Source: Bin80 sp964291275
GTDB taxonomy: Bacteria; Bacteroidota; Rhodothermia; Rhodothermales; Bin80
Length of the DNA stretch: 64,000 bases
NCBI GenBank assembly: GCA_964291275.2
Contig: OZ219800.1
Location: 124,001 to 188,000, forward strand
Reading direction: 5' to 3'
A model generated the notes under the pieces. That model had not been told where the DNA came from. It saw nothing but the letters and a program-made list of their open reading frames with translations, and made no database searches. Positions 26,287-36,111 of this stretch are shown in pieces. The translations under genes were made by a program, and so were the position numbers. Each line of letters opens with the position of its first letter. The first letter of the stretch is position 1.

Positions 26287-29037
26287 ATGAGTTCTTGGCA
26301 GGAATTGCGATTTAAGGCTCATGGAACAGGCATTTCTGTTCCTCTGAGCGAACAGATTAATCTTTTGGGCGGCATGCTAGGCCATGTAATTCAAACACAG
26401 GCCAGTCCAGAAATGCTGGATATGGTCGAGAAATTACGCCATCTGGCAAAGCAAGCTATCTCCGAACACGATCCCGTTCTTCGTCGTGAAGCAGTAGAAC
26501 AGATCAAAGAACTAGAGCTCCAGGAAATTGAGTGGCTGCTGCGCGCATTTACAACGTTCTTTTACCTAGTCAATCAGAGTGAGCAACAGGAGATCGTTCG
26601 GATCAACCGTGAGCGTGCACGGCTGCTCCCTGAAATGGGGCGAGTAGACTCAATTGATGAAGCTGTGGGAATTCTGCGTAGGGCAGATTATCCACTGGAG
26701 AAGGTCATTAAGTTAATCGCACGGCTTGATATACAGCCTACATTGACCGCACATCCGACGGAGGCTCGCCGACGAACAATTCTGTACAAGCAGGAACACC
26801 TGGCATTACTTATTGACAAGCTTCGGCACAGCAATCCGACTCCCGAAGAGCGTAATGCTCTGCTCTACCGAATACAGAACCAAGTCGGTCTCCTGATCGC
26901 TTCTGACAAAGTTCGAGCCAGCAAGCCAACAGTAATTGATGAGGTGGCAAATGGACTGCATTATCTGCGGAACGCAATCTGGGAAGCAATTCCGCGTATT
27001 CATGCCGATGTGACAAGTGCGATTGAACGCCATTACGGTGAACGCGTGAAGGTGCCGATTTTCCTGCAGTTTCGGTCATGGATCGGGGGCGACAGGGATG
27101 GTAACCCAAATGTGACGTCTACGGTCACGAGAACAACCTTCTCTATGCACCGCAGAACAGTATTATCCCGCTATCTGGACGATCTACGCGAGTTGCGACG
27201 GGATCTTAGTATTTCTGAGTTACAGCTGACGCTCCCCGGTATGCTATACGAATCCATTCAGGTAGACGAGGCAGAAGTGAATCTGACGGCACACGAAAAT
27301 CGCCTGTACATCCGGGAGCCGTTCCGTCGGAAGATCAGCTTCATGATGCAGCGTATTGAGTTGGTGAGAGAAGGAAAAAAAGACATCTACGACAGCGACC
27401 GTTTTCTTGCAGATTTACAAATCCTTGCAAATGCCCTTGAAGAGATCGGATATGGGGGTCTGGTATCTTATGGACGCTTGGGCAAACTTCTCTTGCAGGC
27501 GCAGGCATTCGGATTTCACATGGCTGCGTTGGATATCCGACAGCACAGCCGAGTCCATACTAATGCGGTGGATACCCTTTTCAGGGTTAGCCGGGTCTGT
27601 GGCGACTATGCAGCTATGACGGAAGAGGCTAAATTAGAACTTTTGTCAGAAGAGCTGAGCAACCCTAGGCCTCTCCTGCCGCGTGGTTTCCAGGTCGAGG
27701 ATGATCTACAGGAGGTGCTCAACACTTTCACCGTAATCCGAGATATCGTAGAATCATCTCCCCGTGCACTGGGGAGCTACGTAGTAAGTATGACCCACGC
27801 CGTGAGCCATATTTTGGAGGTCCTATTACTGGCAAAAGAAGTTGGCCTTTGGCATACAGAGGGAGATGCCGTGCAATTCCCAATTGATGTCGTTCCACTT
27901 TTTGAAACCATAGAGGACCTTGACCTTGCTGGCGTCCTGTTGACCAAGCTGTTTGAACATCCAATCTATCGCCAGCATCTTGCACACCGTGACAACATGC
28001 AGGAAATCATGCTAGGCTATTCCGACAGCAACAAGGATGGTGGCTATTGGATGGCGAACTGGGCACTGCATAAAGCACAAAGATGTATTGGCGACATCTG
28101 CAAGGATTTCGGGGTTGATTTGCGGCTGTTTCATGGACGCGGAGGAACGGTTGGCCGTGGTGGAGGTCGCGCCGGTCAGGCAATCATAGCGATGCCACGC
28201 GTCATACATAATGGTCGAATCCGCTTCACTGAACAAGGTGAGGTAATTTCTTTCAGGTATGCACTGCCTGCAATAGCACACCGCCATTTAGAGCAGATTG
28301 TGAGGGCCATGTTGATTGCCCCACTTCGGGCAGCAGATGAAGAAGGGAATGCAGGAATCATGGAACGCCTCTCAGCAGTGTCAATGAAGAACTATCGCTC
28401 ACTCATTGATGATCCGGATTTCTGGGCATGGTATGTCTCGTGTACTCCAATTGAGCAAATCAGTCGATTACCTATTGCTTCGCGGCCAGTCTCTCGCGGC
28501 TCAGTAAATATGGTGGACTTTGACGATCTTCGGGCAATTCCTTGGGGGTTCGCTTGGACACAGACACGTTATATTGTACCGGGATGGTACGGAGCCGGAG
28601 AAGGCCTTAAAGCACTCGTTCAAGATCACGCTTCTGCCTTGAAGCGCATGTATAAGGAGTGGCCCTTCTTTCAAGCAGTTCTTGACAGTGCTCAACTCGA
28701 GATGGCGCGCGCTAGGTTGGATATTGCATCAGAATATGTTGCCTTGGCAGCTGATCCTGTTGTCGGAAAACGAATCCATGATCAGATTGTCGAAGACTTT
28801 AAGAAAGGTGAAGCAGCCATCCTGGAGATCACCGGGTTCGAGCGACTCTATGGTCATGTACCCGTTGTTAGAAAATCTGTCAGGCTTCGCAATCCCTATT
28901 CTGACGTATTGAATCTCCTACAGATCGAGTTGATCAGACGAAGCCGTAATAAGCTGGAAGCAGACGAAAAACGGTTGGCTCATGCATTGCTTCTGAGTGT
29001 TAATGGTGTCGCCGCAGCAATGCAGAGCACGGGATAG
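26287..29037 (+). CDS. ppc: phosphoenolpyruvate carboxylase
   Basis: 916 residues, the usual length. It carboxylates phosphoenolpyruvate with bicarbonate to oxaloacetate, refilling the TCA cycle. The first active-site motif is TLTAHPTEARRRT (His 156), the flexible loop and lysine are in GYSDSNKDGGY, and the glycine-rich loop is FHGRGGTVGRGGG (about 615-627). The end reads AAAMQSTG, in keeping with the C-terminal TG that sits in the active site. It is monocistronic, with HU divergent upstream and an endonuclease-fold gene converging from downstream. Confidence 0.97.
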   Translation: MSSWQELRFKAHGTGISVPLSEQINLLGGMLGHVIQTQASPEMLDMVEKLRHLAKQAISEHDPVLRREAVEQIKELELQEIEWLLRAFTTFFYLVNQSEQQEIVRINRERARLLPEMGRVDSIDEAVGILRRADYPLEKVIKLIARLDIQPTLTAHPTEARRRTILYKQEHLALLIDKLRHSNPTPEERNALLYRIQNQVGLLIASDKVRASKPTVIDEVANGLHYLRNAIWEAIPRIHADVTSAIERHYGERVKVPIFLQFRSWIGGDRDGNPNVTSTVTRTTFSMHRRTVLSRYLDDLRELRRDLSISELQLTLPGMLYESIQVDEAEVNLTAHENRLYIREPFRRKISFMMQRIELVREGKKDIYDSDRFLADLQILANALEEIGYGGLVSYGRLGKLLLQAQAFGFHMAALDIRQHSRVHTNAVDTLFRVSRVCGDYAAMTEEAKLELLSEELSNPRPLLPRGFQVEDDLQEVLNTFTVIRDIVESSPRALGSYVVSMTHAVSHILEVLLLAKEVGLWHTEGDAVQFPIDVVPLFETIEDLDLAGVLLTKLFEHPIYRQHLAHRDNMQEIMLGYSDSNKDGGYWMANWALHKAQRCIGDICKDFGVDLRLFHGRGGTVGRGGGRAGQAIIAMPRVIHNGRIRFTEQGEVISFRYALPAIAHRHLEQIVRAMLIAPLRAADEEGNAGIMERLSAVSMKNYRSLIDDPDFWAWYVSCTPIEQISRLPIASRPVSRGSVNMVDFDDLRAIPWGFAWTQTRYIVPGWYGAGEGLKALVQDHASALKRMYKEWPFFQAVLDSAQLEMARARLDIASEYVALAADPVVGKRIHDQIVEDFKKGEAAILEITGFERLYGHVPVVRKSVRLRNPYSDVLNLLQIELIRRSRNKLEADEKRLAHALLLSVNGVAAAMQSTG

Positions 29038-29041
29038 ACAC

Positions 29042-29866
29042 CTATTTATCGAGTCGAACGCTGACCTTTACAGGCAGGTGGTCTGATACGTACCTGCCCT
29101 CACTGATTGCTACTACGGCTTCGTAGCTCTGTACAGTCCAGGCAGGCGATACAAATACGTAGTCAATCCGCGCTTTGGGCAGTGACTCACTTTCTAGAAA
29201 CCCACTGAACGTACCTGTTGGCCCTTCAGGCGGATTTTGACTGACCGTTCTCGCATCTTGCAACAGGTCCTCGGTCAATGCTGCATAAACCTCAGTGTCC
29301 GGGGTTGTATTGAAGTCTCCGAGTACCAATACTGGTGCGTTGTCAGATAACGCTTGTGCACGCCTGGCCAGAAGCTTTGCGCTTTCCAACCGTGCCTGGT
29401 TGCCCCGGTGATCAAAGTGCGCATTGATCACCCAAAAATGAACGTCCATATCTCGTACTCTCAGGTAAGCTGCTGTGGCTATTCTGGGGAGTGCTGCATC
29501 CCAACCCCGACTACCTGGTACATCGGGGGTCTCTGAAAGCCAAAAAGTAACCGTTTCCAGCAGTTCGAAAACCTCTGTTTTGAAAAAGATGGGGACAAAT
29601 TCACCCTCATCCTTGCCATCGTCTCTTCCTACTCCCACCCATTCATAGCCTGAAAGCTCAGCGGCCAGTTGATCCACTTGATGGACAAGCGCTTCCTGCA
29701 CACCGATAAGGTCTGCCTCGGTCATCTCGTTTGCCACCCATTCTACCCGATGCGGCCATGCACTGGGACCGTCCTCGGGATTATCATAGCGAATGTTGAA
29801 AGACATGGCCGTAAAGTCTGTCGGGGCAGACTGTAATGCAAGTGCCAAAACAATCAGACTAAACAT
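29042..29866 (-). CDS. endonuclease/exonuclease/phosphatase-fold protein, secreted
   Basis: 274 residues with a signal peptide (MFSLIVLALALQSAPTDF). Core motifs of the family: SFNIRYDNPEDG, DLIGVQEAL, VINAHFDHRGNQAR, VLGDFNTTPDTEVY and VSDHLPVKV, which carry the Mg2+ and catalytic His/Asp residues. Members hydrolyse phosphodiesters or phosphate esters; the substrate is not predictable. It ends 4 bp beyond ppc, convergent with it, and starts 2 bp after moaA, so it is probably cotranscribed with moaA. Confidence 0.87.
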   Translation of the reverse strand: MFSLIVLALALQSAPTDFTAMSFNIRYDNPEDGPSAWPHRVEWVANEMTEADLIGVQEALVHQVDQLAAELSGYEWVGVGRDDGKDEGEFVPIFFKTEVFELLETVTFWLSETPDVPGSRGWDAALPRIATAAYLRVRDMDVHFWVINAHFDHRGNQARLESAKLLARRAQALSDNAPVLVLGDFNTTPDTEVYAALTEDLLQDARTVSQNPPEGPTGTFSGFLESESLPKARIDYVFVSPAWTVQSYEAVVAISEGRYVSDHLPVKVSVRLDK

Positions 29867-29868
29867 GG

Positions 29869-30966
29869 CTATCCCCCTATTGTGATCATTGGACGGTTCC
29901 TGGACGCTGCGATAGCATGCATGCCTGCATGTCGGGCATGTTTACCGCCCACCGCGGTACTTATCAATTCAAGGAGCTCTTGGTCACTCGCACCGTTCCG
30001 CATGGCGTGTTGCAGGCTGATTTCTGCCCGTCCGAAGAGGCAAACTTTCAGGTTACCGTCTGCGGTGATTCGAAGTCGATCGCAGCCTTCGCAAAAATCT
30101 TCCGTCATGGACGTAATAAACCCTACCCGACCACGGAAGCCTGGCACTCTATACAACTTTGCAGTTGAGCCGGGGCTACATGTGAGCGCTTCAAGCGGAT
30201 ATACTTGACGGATGATCCGAAGCATTTCCTGGTAAGGGACCAGCTTCTCCCCACTCCAACGATTGTCGTCAAAGGGCATGAACTCTATAAAGCGGACTTC
30301 AATTGATCTTTCACGTATGAGGCCAACAAAGTCTACCAACTCATCTTCATTCATTCCCCGCATCACCACGCAGTTGATTTTTACTGGGTCATACCCGGAC
30401 TCGAGCATCATGTCAATGGCTTCTAACACGAGTCCAAGCCCATCTCGGCGTGTGATTGCCTCGAACCGGTCAGGTTGCAGTGTATCCAGGCTCAGGTTTA
30501 TTAGGTTAAGCCCTGCCGCTTGAAGCTTAGGTAGCTTACGCTTTAGAAGTAGGCCGTTAGTGGTAATCGCGAGCGTTTTAAGCCCCGGTAAAGAAGACAC
30601 CGTTTTAACAATCTTCTCAATTCCGGGTCTCAGCAGCGGCTCTCCGCCGGTCAGACGAATCTTGGTTACCCCCTGTCCGACAAAGAGTCGTGCCAGACGG
30701 GTGATTTCGTCGTCTGTCAATAATTCCTCTGCTGGGGTCCAATCGAGCCCACCTTCTGGCATGCAGTAGTTACATCGCAAATTGCAGTGTTCAACCAGCG
30801 AAATTCTCAGATACTTGTGTATCCTCCCAAAACTATCGGATAAGACATTTGCCCGGCTCTTGGCGGGTGAGTACGTTAACGAGAAATCTCCAGGTGCCTG
30901 CGATGCAGGTGACGCGTTGGAATCCAATCTATTGGCCTCAGGGAGAAGCTTGAGCTCATAAATCAT
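29869..30966 (-). CDS. moaA: GTP 3',8-cyclase MoaA
   Basis: 365 residues; a radical-SAM enzyme that starts molybdenum cofactor synthesis by rearranging GTP. The first [4Fe-4S] cluster ligands are Cys 61, 65 and 68 in EHCNLRCNYCMP. The second cluster is in EDFCEGCDRLRI and LKVCLFG. SAM-binding GGE is in RLTGGEPLLRPG. It ends in GG, the C-terminal pair required for activity. The first 45 or so residues are not typical; a later start may be true, but no better ATG is evident. No other moa genes are adjacent. Confidence 0.95.
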   Translation of the reverse strand: MIYELKLLPEANRLDSNASPASQAPGDFSLTYSPAKSRANVLSDSFGRIHKYLRISLVEHCNLRCNYCMPEGGLDWTPAEELLTDDEITRLARLFVGQGVTKIRLTGGEPLLRPGIEKIVKTVSSLPGLKTLAITTNGLLLKRKLPKLQAAGLNLINLSLDTLQPDRFEAITRRDGLGLVLEAIDMMLESGYDPVKINCVVMRGMNEDELVDFVGLIRERSIEVRFIEFMPFDDNRWSGEKLVPYQEMLRIIRQVYPLEALTCSPGSTAKLYRVPGFRGRVGFITSMTEDFCEGCDRLRITADGNLKVCLFGRAEISLQHAMRNGASDQELLELISTAVGGKHARHAGMHAIAASRNRPMITIGG

Positions 30967-31494
30967 CGGGTATCCATCAACGTGCCTTCATGCTCTAATG
31001 CAAATCATCGCTTAAACGACAAGCCCGAGTATAAGATACCACGGCAGAAGTACTCGCACACATGCACTCCCATCCGCATGATACCAATGCCTGTAGTGCT
31101 TCTTGCAAACCTCTTGGCAGCCCGATTCAGCAGTAATTTGGAGGCATGAATTAGTACAATTCTTCTGGATGCGTATATGACCGTGACGTGTTCGTTGTTG
31201 TCCACTGAAACTATCGACCATCCATCTCCGGTGGTGTCTCGCTTGGTGGGTTTTGTTCACATCCCGGGGCACACACACTAATCCCGCGGATACTGTTCGC
31301 GAGTCCCTTGGAAGATCCCTTCTGGCTCCAATTGGCCGGATTTGGTGCAAGGTGCGCAGAGTTGATCTATGGTGACATTAGCCCTCCGAACATCAGGTAA
31401 TGCATTACTTCATGCCTGCATATTCAGATTGATGTTGCCCACCTAGGGTGGATAAAATCGGGAGCTATATACTTAGTTGTACTAACATAGCCTC
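30967..31494. other. 528-bp stretch without recognisable genes
   Basis: I see no homologous protein, RNA gene or insertion-sequence end here. It must contain the moaA promoter. It may be decayed DNA next to the mobile elements that follow. Confidence 0.5.
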
Positions 31495-32028
31495 CTAGTT
31501 ATCGGGGTGTCGCGGGTGCCCAGGCGGAAAGTTGCACTCCTTACGACCGCTTACGTTGCCATTGTCGTCGTAGATGTTGTCGTACCCTTCCGCAACGGTC
31601 GTTCCCGCTTCATAATCGTTGTACACGTCCGCACCGTCGCACACCGAAATCAGGTCGCCAATGCACGCGCCGAACGCCCTCTTCTTGAAAATATTGGCCG
31701 AAGAGTTTACTTCGCAGTCAATAGTCTGCGCATTCGTCTTGTATTGAATGCTCAAACCTGCAAAGCCAATTCCTATCGCGTCCTCGTCCGTTATGGAGAG
31801 CCAGCGAATGCCACTAGGTAAAACTCCGCTGTCACCCTCTTCAACGGAGGGAAACACACCGTCATGGTGCCTCGAAAGCTGGATCATGCCATTCGGTGGC
31901 ATTTGATCAATCAGTTCAGCTATTTCGTTGCTCGGATCTTGGCTTTCCGTATCCTCAACGGAGTTGGAACAGCCAACGGCAATAAGGGCCATTAAGACCG
32001 AGAGCGTAAGAAATGTGAAAAGCTTCAT
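31495..32028 (-). CDS. small lipoprotein of unknown function
   Basis: 177 residues. The N-terminus MKLFTFLTLSVLMALIAVGC is a clear lipoprotein signal with the lipobox cysteine at 20. The mature protein has several Cys residues (DCEVNSSAN, GACIGD, SVCDGADVY, KECNFPPG) and is acidic. I do not recognise the family. It lies alone between an empty stretch and the third ISL3 transposase, and its codons look coherent, so it is probably real. Confidence 0.65.
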   Translation of the reverse strand: MKLFTFLTLSVLMALIAVGCSNSVEDTESQDPSNEIAELIDQMPPNGMIQLSRHHDGVFPSVEEGDSGVLPSGIRWLSITDEDAIGIGFAGLSIQYKTNAQTIDCEVNSSANIFKKRAFGACIGDLISVCDGADVYNDYEAGTTVAEGYDNIYDDNGNVSGRKECNFPPGHPRHPDN

Positions 32029-32299
32029 TTGTCTGGTATAAGGTTAGGTTAAAGGAATGATGCTCTGCTATAGGATAAAACATCTTTTGGGAATATCCTT
32101 GGTACAATGTAGTATCACTGACCTGTAACACGCAGGTTAGTTTATCCATGAGTAAATACCTGGCCCTTCACCCAATATTATGACGAGATCTGTAAATTCA
32201 GGAAAATTCGGTATAAGGTGGTCATGACAGTAGTGTTTATGTGCTCTATTTTTGGTTGTTATTCTGGGGAAAATTTCACTTGAAACAGATGCGAATACA

Positions 32300-33535
32300 A
32301 TGAAAAAGGATGAGGCGAGTATCCATAGGAGTATAGGGCTTGAATCACCTTGGGAGATTTCAGAGGATCGTTATGATGATAAGGATCGGGTACGGCGGGT
32401 AACGGTGATCTGCACGGATACATCATTGCTGTCATGTCCGAAGTGTAAGGCGGCTTGTTCCTTTTATGATTTGCGCGAGGCACGTTCCTGGCGGCACTTA
32501 GATACCTGTACCTATCGTACGGAGTTGATTGCCCGGGTTCCGCGTGTAAAGTGTCGAGCGTGTGGAGTTCGGACGGTGCAGGTTCCTTGGGCATCGTCGA
32601 GTTCCCGGCACACCTTTGACTTTGAAGAGAGGGTAATTGGATGGCTTAGGGATGCGAGTGTATCCGCAGTATCGCGGCAGCTCGGCGTGGGATGGAAAGT
32701 GATTTCAAGGATCATGGAGCACGCGGTAGAGCGAGGACTTCGGCGCAGACAAACGGAGATTATTCCGCACATTTGCGTGGATGAGACCTCCTTCCGTAAG
32801 CGACATAAATACGTTACGGTCGTTTCCGATGCAAAGGCAGGCAGGGTCCTGTATGTGGGGATCGGACGCACGAAAGCGGTGCTAAAGCGCTGGTATTTAA
32901 GTCTCACACCAGAACAATTGGCGGGGATTGAGAGCGTGAGCATGGACATGTGGCCCGCCTACATCTCTGCCACCTTGGCGTGTGTAGCTGATGCAGCGAA
33001 GAAGATTGCGTTTGACCGGTTTCATGTGGCGAAGTATCTGGGGGAGGCCGTGGACAAAGTGCGTCGGCAAGAGCACAAGGCTTTACGCGCCGAAGGAGAT
33101 ACGACCCTCACCGGAAGTAAGTACGACTGGCTAACGAACCGGGAAAATATGTCCAAGAAGCAGAAAGCGCGGTTTCAATCGTTGAAGAACAGTTCGTTGA
33201 AAACCGCCCGGGCGTGGGCCATCAAGGAGATGGCACGAAATTTATGGCATTATGTACATCCCACCTGGGCCCGCAAGGGCTGGAAAAGATGGCTTTCCTG
33301 GGCCATGCGCTGCCGCTTGGAGCCGGTCAAGGAAGCCGCCAAAACCATTAAAAACCACCTGTGGGGAATCATCAATGCAATTATTCTCAAGGTCAGCAAT
33401 GGCCCGGCCGAAAGCATCAACAGCCGAATAAAAACAGTCAAAGTACGCGCCCGCGGATTCCGAAATAATGAACGATTTGCAACCGCCATTTACTTCCATC
33501 TCGGAGGCCTGAACCTCTCCCCCAGAATGCAATGA
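32300..33535 (+). CDS. ISL3-family transposase, copy 3 (divergent, full length)
   Basis: 411 residues from ATG 32300; an upstream in-frame start at 32252 is less likely given the other copies. It has the zinc ribbon (CPKCKAAC, CRACGVRTVQVPW), HTH (VSRQLGVGWKVISRIM), DDE motifs CVDETSFRKRHKYVTV, SVSMDMWPAYI, FDRFHVAKYL and GPAESINSRIKTVKV. It is clearly related to copies 1 and 2 but diverged throughout, so it is a separate ISL3 lineage. It has no intron at the site used in copy 2. I could not define its terminal repeats with confidence. Confidence 0.92.
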   Translation: MKKDEASIHRSIGLESPWEISEDRYDDKDRVRRVTVICTDTSLLSCPKCKAACSFYDLREARSWRHLDTCTYRTELIARVPRVKCRACGVRTVQVPWASSSSRHTFDFEERVIGWLRDASVSAVSRQLGVGWKVISRIMEHAVERGLRRRQTEIIPHICVDETSFRKRHKYVTVVSDAKAGRVLYVGIGRTKAVLKRWYLSLTPEQLAGIESVSMDMWPAYISATLACVADAAKKIAFDRFHVAKYLGEAVDKVRRQEHKALRAEGDTTLTGSKYDWLTNRENMSKKQKARFQSLKNSSLKTARAWAIKEMARNLWHYVHPTWARKGWKRWLSWAMRCRLEPVKEAAKTIKNHLWGIINAIILKVSNGPAESINSRIKTVKVRARGFRNNERFATAIYFHLGGLNLSPRMQ

Positions 33536-33853
33536 AAATTGTGTTTTCACAAGATTGGCCCAAGACCCAAATACCTTAGTATCTCAGAATTCTATGCAAA
33601 GTTCCCGAATGAGGGAGCCAGTCAGGAATACATCGCTGAACAACGGTGGGGTAATGAACCAGCTTGCCCGCGTTGTGGAAGCATGAAGATATGGAAGATC
33701 AAAGGTAGAATGGGATATAAATGTGGTGACTGCCCCACCAGCAAATGCAGGTTTAGTGTCCGCACTGGCACGATCATGGAGAACTCGGGGATGCGTCAAA
33801 TTTAGTGGGGGTTCGGGGGAGTAACGATAATGACTTAACCCGATCCTTCCTTG

Positions 33854-34846
33854 ATGAACCCAGAATCTTCTTTTCCTTTCTCTCCACCAATTCAGGAGCC
33901 TGTTCAGGATCTGCAGGTTGAATTGGTTCGGCATTATGTGGATGTACTTCGCATGCTGACCGATCGGATTTCCTCCGTACCTGCGGCACCTGATCCTGCG
34001 GCACCTGATCCTGCGGCGCCTGATCCTGTGTTATCAGCTCCTGAGGAGTCGGCGGCGGTCCCGGGGGCTCCTGCGCCGACTTTATGCTGGGAATCTGCGG
34101 TATCTGTGCTGGCGTGCCGTGACTGGCATACGGAGTCTCTGGTCCATTTGTGGCTTCGGCCCTCGTATGTGATGGGGCTGCATGTATTGTTTGGAATCGG
34201 GGTGAGTCTGCGGGGGCATCGTCGGATCGTGACTGTGACCGAATGCGGCCCCCAGGATCAGTCCGGTATGGAGGCGGTGCTGGACGATTTGAGCGTTCGT
34301 GGATTGGGTTCGGGGATGCTGTTGACGCTTCCTGGCAATGTCGCACTCCACGCGGCGGTGTCCCGCGTATGGGGAGGCCGCGTGTGGGTGCAGCGATGTC
34401 TGAATACGGTCATGGCCGAAGCGCTGAGCGGACTGGATCCCGATGAGGCGCTGCGGTTTCGTCACCGCCTACGACAGGCATGGCAACAGTGCGATGCGTC
34501 CCAGGCTCGGACAGATCTTCAGCAGATCACAGCAGCGTTGACCCAGGTGAATCGCTCCTCTGGAAGCGTGCTTGCGCATGCGCTGGAATCAACGCTCACC
34601 TTGCAACGTACCGGACGATTGCTCCATAGTGACCGGGGACTGCGCGTGCTGAATTCACTCAGGACACTCTTGGCTCGTGCAGGACGCAGACTGACGGCTA
34701 CGCCGGTCCACCAGCGCGAGATGCACCTGTGCGCGGCACTGTTGGAACTTGAACCCCGACTGCGTCGGGTGCGACATGCGACGTATCTTCCGCAGTTGCA
34801 TGCTGCACTGAAAACGTCTCTTCCTTCTAAACCATCGAACGCATGA
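33854..34846 (+). CDS. IS256-element accessory protein, transposase-like without catalytic residues
   Basis: 330 residues from ATG 33854. A Pro-rich N-terminal linker holds three APDP-type repeats. The rest runs parallel to the core of the neighbouring transposase: VLDDLSVRGLGSGMLLTLPG with NLQARGFQVTGPLLVLLDG; VWVQRCLNTV with ALIQRCQWHK; ESTLTLQRTGRLLHSDRGLR with EETLTLHKLGLPKSLRDRL; LRVLNSLRTL with NIIESINSRL. The transposase DDE residues are replaced: D of ILIDGK is lost, D of LLDGS becomes a P-G, and E of IESINS becomes V-L. The stop overlaps the transposase start as ATGA, so it is translated with it. It may regulate, or act as a subunit of, the transpososome. I know of no described counterpart, but a search is needed. 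Confidence 0.75.
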   Translation: MNPESSFPFSPPIQEPVQDLQVELVRHYVDVLRMLTDRISSVPAAPDPAAPDPAAPDPVLSAPEESAAVPGAPAPTLCWESAVSVLACRDWHTESLVHLWLRPSYVMGLHVLFGIGVSLRGHRRIVTVTECGPQDQSGMEAVLDDLSVRGLGSGMLLTLPGNVALHAAVSRVWGGRVWVQRCLNTVMAEALSGLDPDEALRFRHRLRQAWQQCDASQARTDLQQITAALTQVNRSSGSVLAHALESTLTLQRTGRLLHSDRGLRVLNSLRTLLARAGRRLTATPVHQREMHLCAALLELEPRLRRVRHATYLPQLHAALKTSLPSKPSNA

Positions 34847-36111
34847 TTGCATTATCTTCTCTCTTTCCTTCCGCCGTTTTCCAACCGTTTTTGGCCAGGA
34901 ATGCGGCCAAACTGGCTCGGTTGTTTCGTAGCCCGGATTGGTTCATGGAATTGGTTCCGCTCTTGTTTCAGGCCGAAGTGAGCGAGCTTTGCGGAATTCG
35001 CTGGAAACATACCCCGACGAAGTGCCAGCGTTGGGGAACCAATCCCGGTTCAATTCGCTGGAACGGGGCGAAGGTGCCCGTTGAGGTCCCCCGGGTTCGT
35101 AACACCGAAACGAATCAGGAAGTGCCGCTGGAGACGTACAAACTGCTGCACCAGTCCGAACCCGGCTATGAACAGGAACTGGCACGCAGTGTGCTACTTG
35201 GACTCTCTCAACGCAAGTATGGGCAAGTGGCGCAACACCTGTCAGAGAGTTTTGGTCTCAGCGGCTCCACCACCGGACGCGTGTTTATCAACGAGACGGC
35301 CAAAGCACTGGAGACGTTCATGAGCCGGCGGTTTGATGAGACGGAGTTTGTCGCCATTCTCATTGACGGGAAGACCTTGCGGAGTGAACAGATTCTTTTA
35401 GTCGTGGGATTGACGGGACAAGGACAGAAGATCATCCTCGGGTTCATGGAGGTCAAAACCGAAGCCCATCCGTGTGTGGTTGCCTTACTGCAGAATTTGC
35501 AGGCACGCGGCTTCCAGGTTACGGGCCCATTGCTGGTGCTGCTGGATGGCTCCAAAGGATTGCGCAAAGGCGTACGAGAGGTCTTTGGAGATCGGGCGCT
35601 GATTCAGCGATGTCAGTGGCACAAACGCGAAAATGTCGTCTCCAAGATCCAGGATACCGACTTTGCTGAGCAGGTCAAGAAACAACTGGAAGCCGCCTAT
35701 GCAACGCGTACGTATGCAGAAGCAAAAAAACGACTGACGACCTTGATTCAATCCTTGGAATCCCGCTGCCCAAAAGCAGCGGCCAGCTTAAAAGAGGGAC
35801 TTGAGGAAACCCTCACCCTTCACAAACTGGGGCTCCCCAAGTCGCTACGCGATCGGCTTCGAACCACGAACATCATTGAGAGCATCAATAGCAGACTGGC
35901 ACATACAACGCGCAGAATCACGCGATGGAGTAACTCGGACCAACGCCAACGATGGATTGCTGCCGCGTGCCTTGACATTGAACAACGATCCCTGAACCCC
36001 ATCCCGCAAGATTGGCAGTGGGAAACTTTGCTACGGGGACTGGAACGACACGACCGAACCAAACATCAGTACACCGGTAGACTCTCACAACTTCCCCTAA
36101 ACCCCCACTAA
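34843..36111 (+). CDS. IS256-family transposase
   Basis: 422 residues. A DDE core with FVAILIDGKTLRSEQ (first D), GPLLVLLDGSKGLRKGV (second D), IQRCQWHKRENVVSK (conserved C and H) and RTTNIIESINSRLAHTTRR (E). The N-terminal region (WGTNPGSIRWNGAKVPVEVP, YEQELARSVLLGLSQRKYG) is the usual Mutator-like DNA-binding part. It is uninterrupted, within matching inverted repeats and with a clean TSD, so the element looks recently moved and potentially active. Confidence 0.95.
   Translation: MIALSSLFPSAVFQPFLARNAAKLARLFRSPDWFMELVPLLFQAEVSELCGIRWKHTPTKCQRWGTNPGSIRWNGAKVPVEVPRVRNTETNQEVPLETYKLLHQSEPGYEQELARSVLLGLSQRKYGQVAQHLSESFGLSGSTTGRVFINETAKALETFMSRRFDETEFVAILIDGKTLRSEQILLVVGLTGQGQKIILGFMEVKTEAHPCVVALLQNLQARGFQVTGPLLVLLDGSKGLRKGVREVFGDRALIQRCQWHKRENVVSKIQDTDFAEQVKKQLEAAYATRTYAEAKKRLTTLIQSLESRCPKAAASLKEGLEETLTLHKLGLPKSLRDRLRTTNIIESINSRLAHTTRRITRWSNSDQRQRWIAAACLDIEQRSLNPIPQDWQWETLLRGLERHDRTKHQYTGRLSQLPLNPH

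Noticed and set aside
33774..34346. Pro-rich open frame on the minus strand
   Set aside because: Antisense shadow of the accessory IS256-element gene; composition comes from its APDP repeats.
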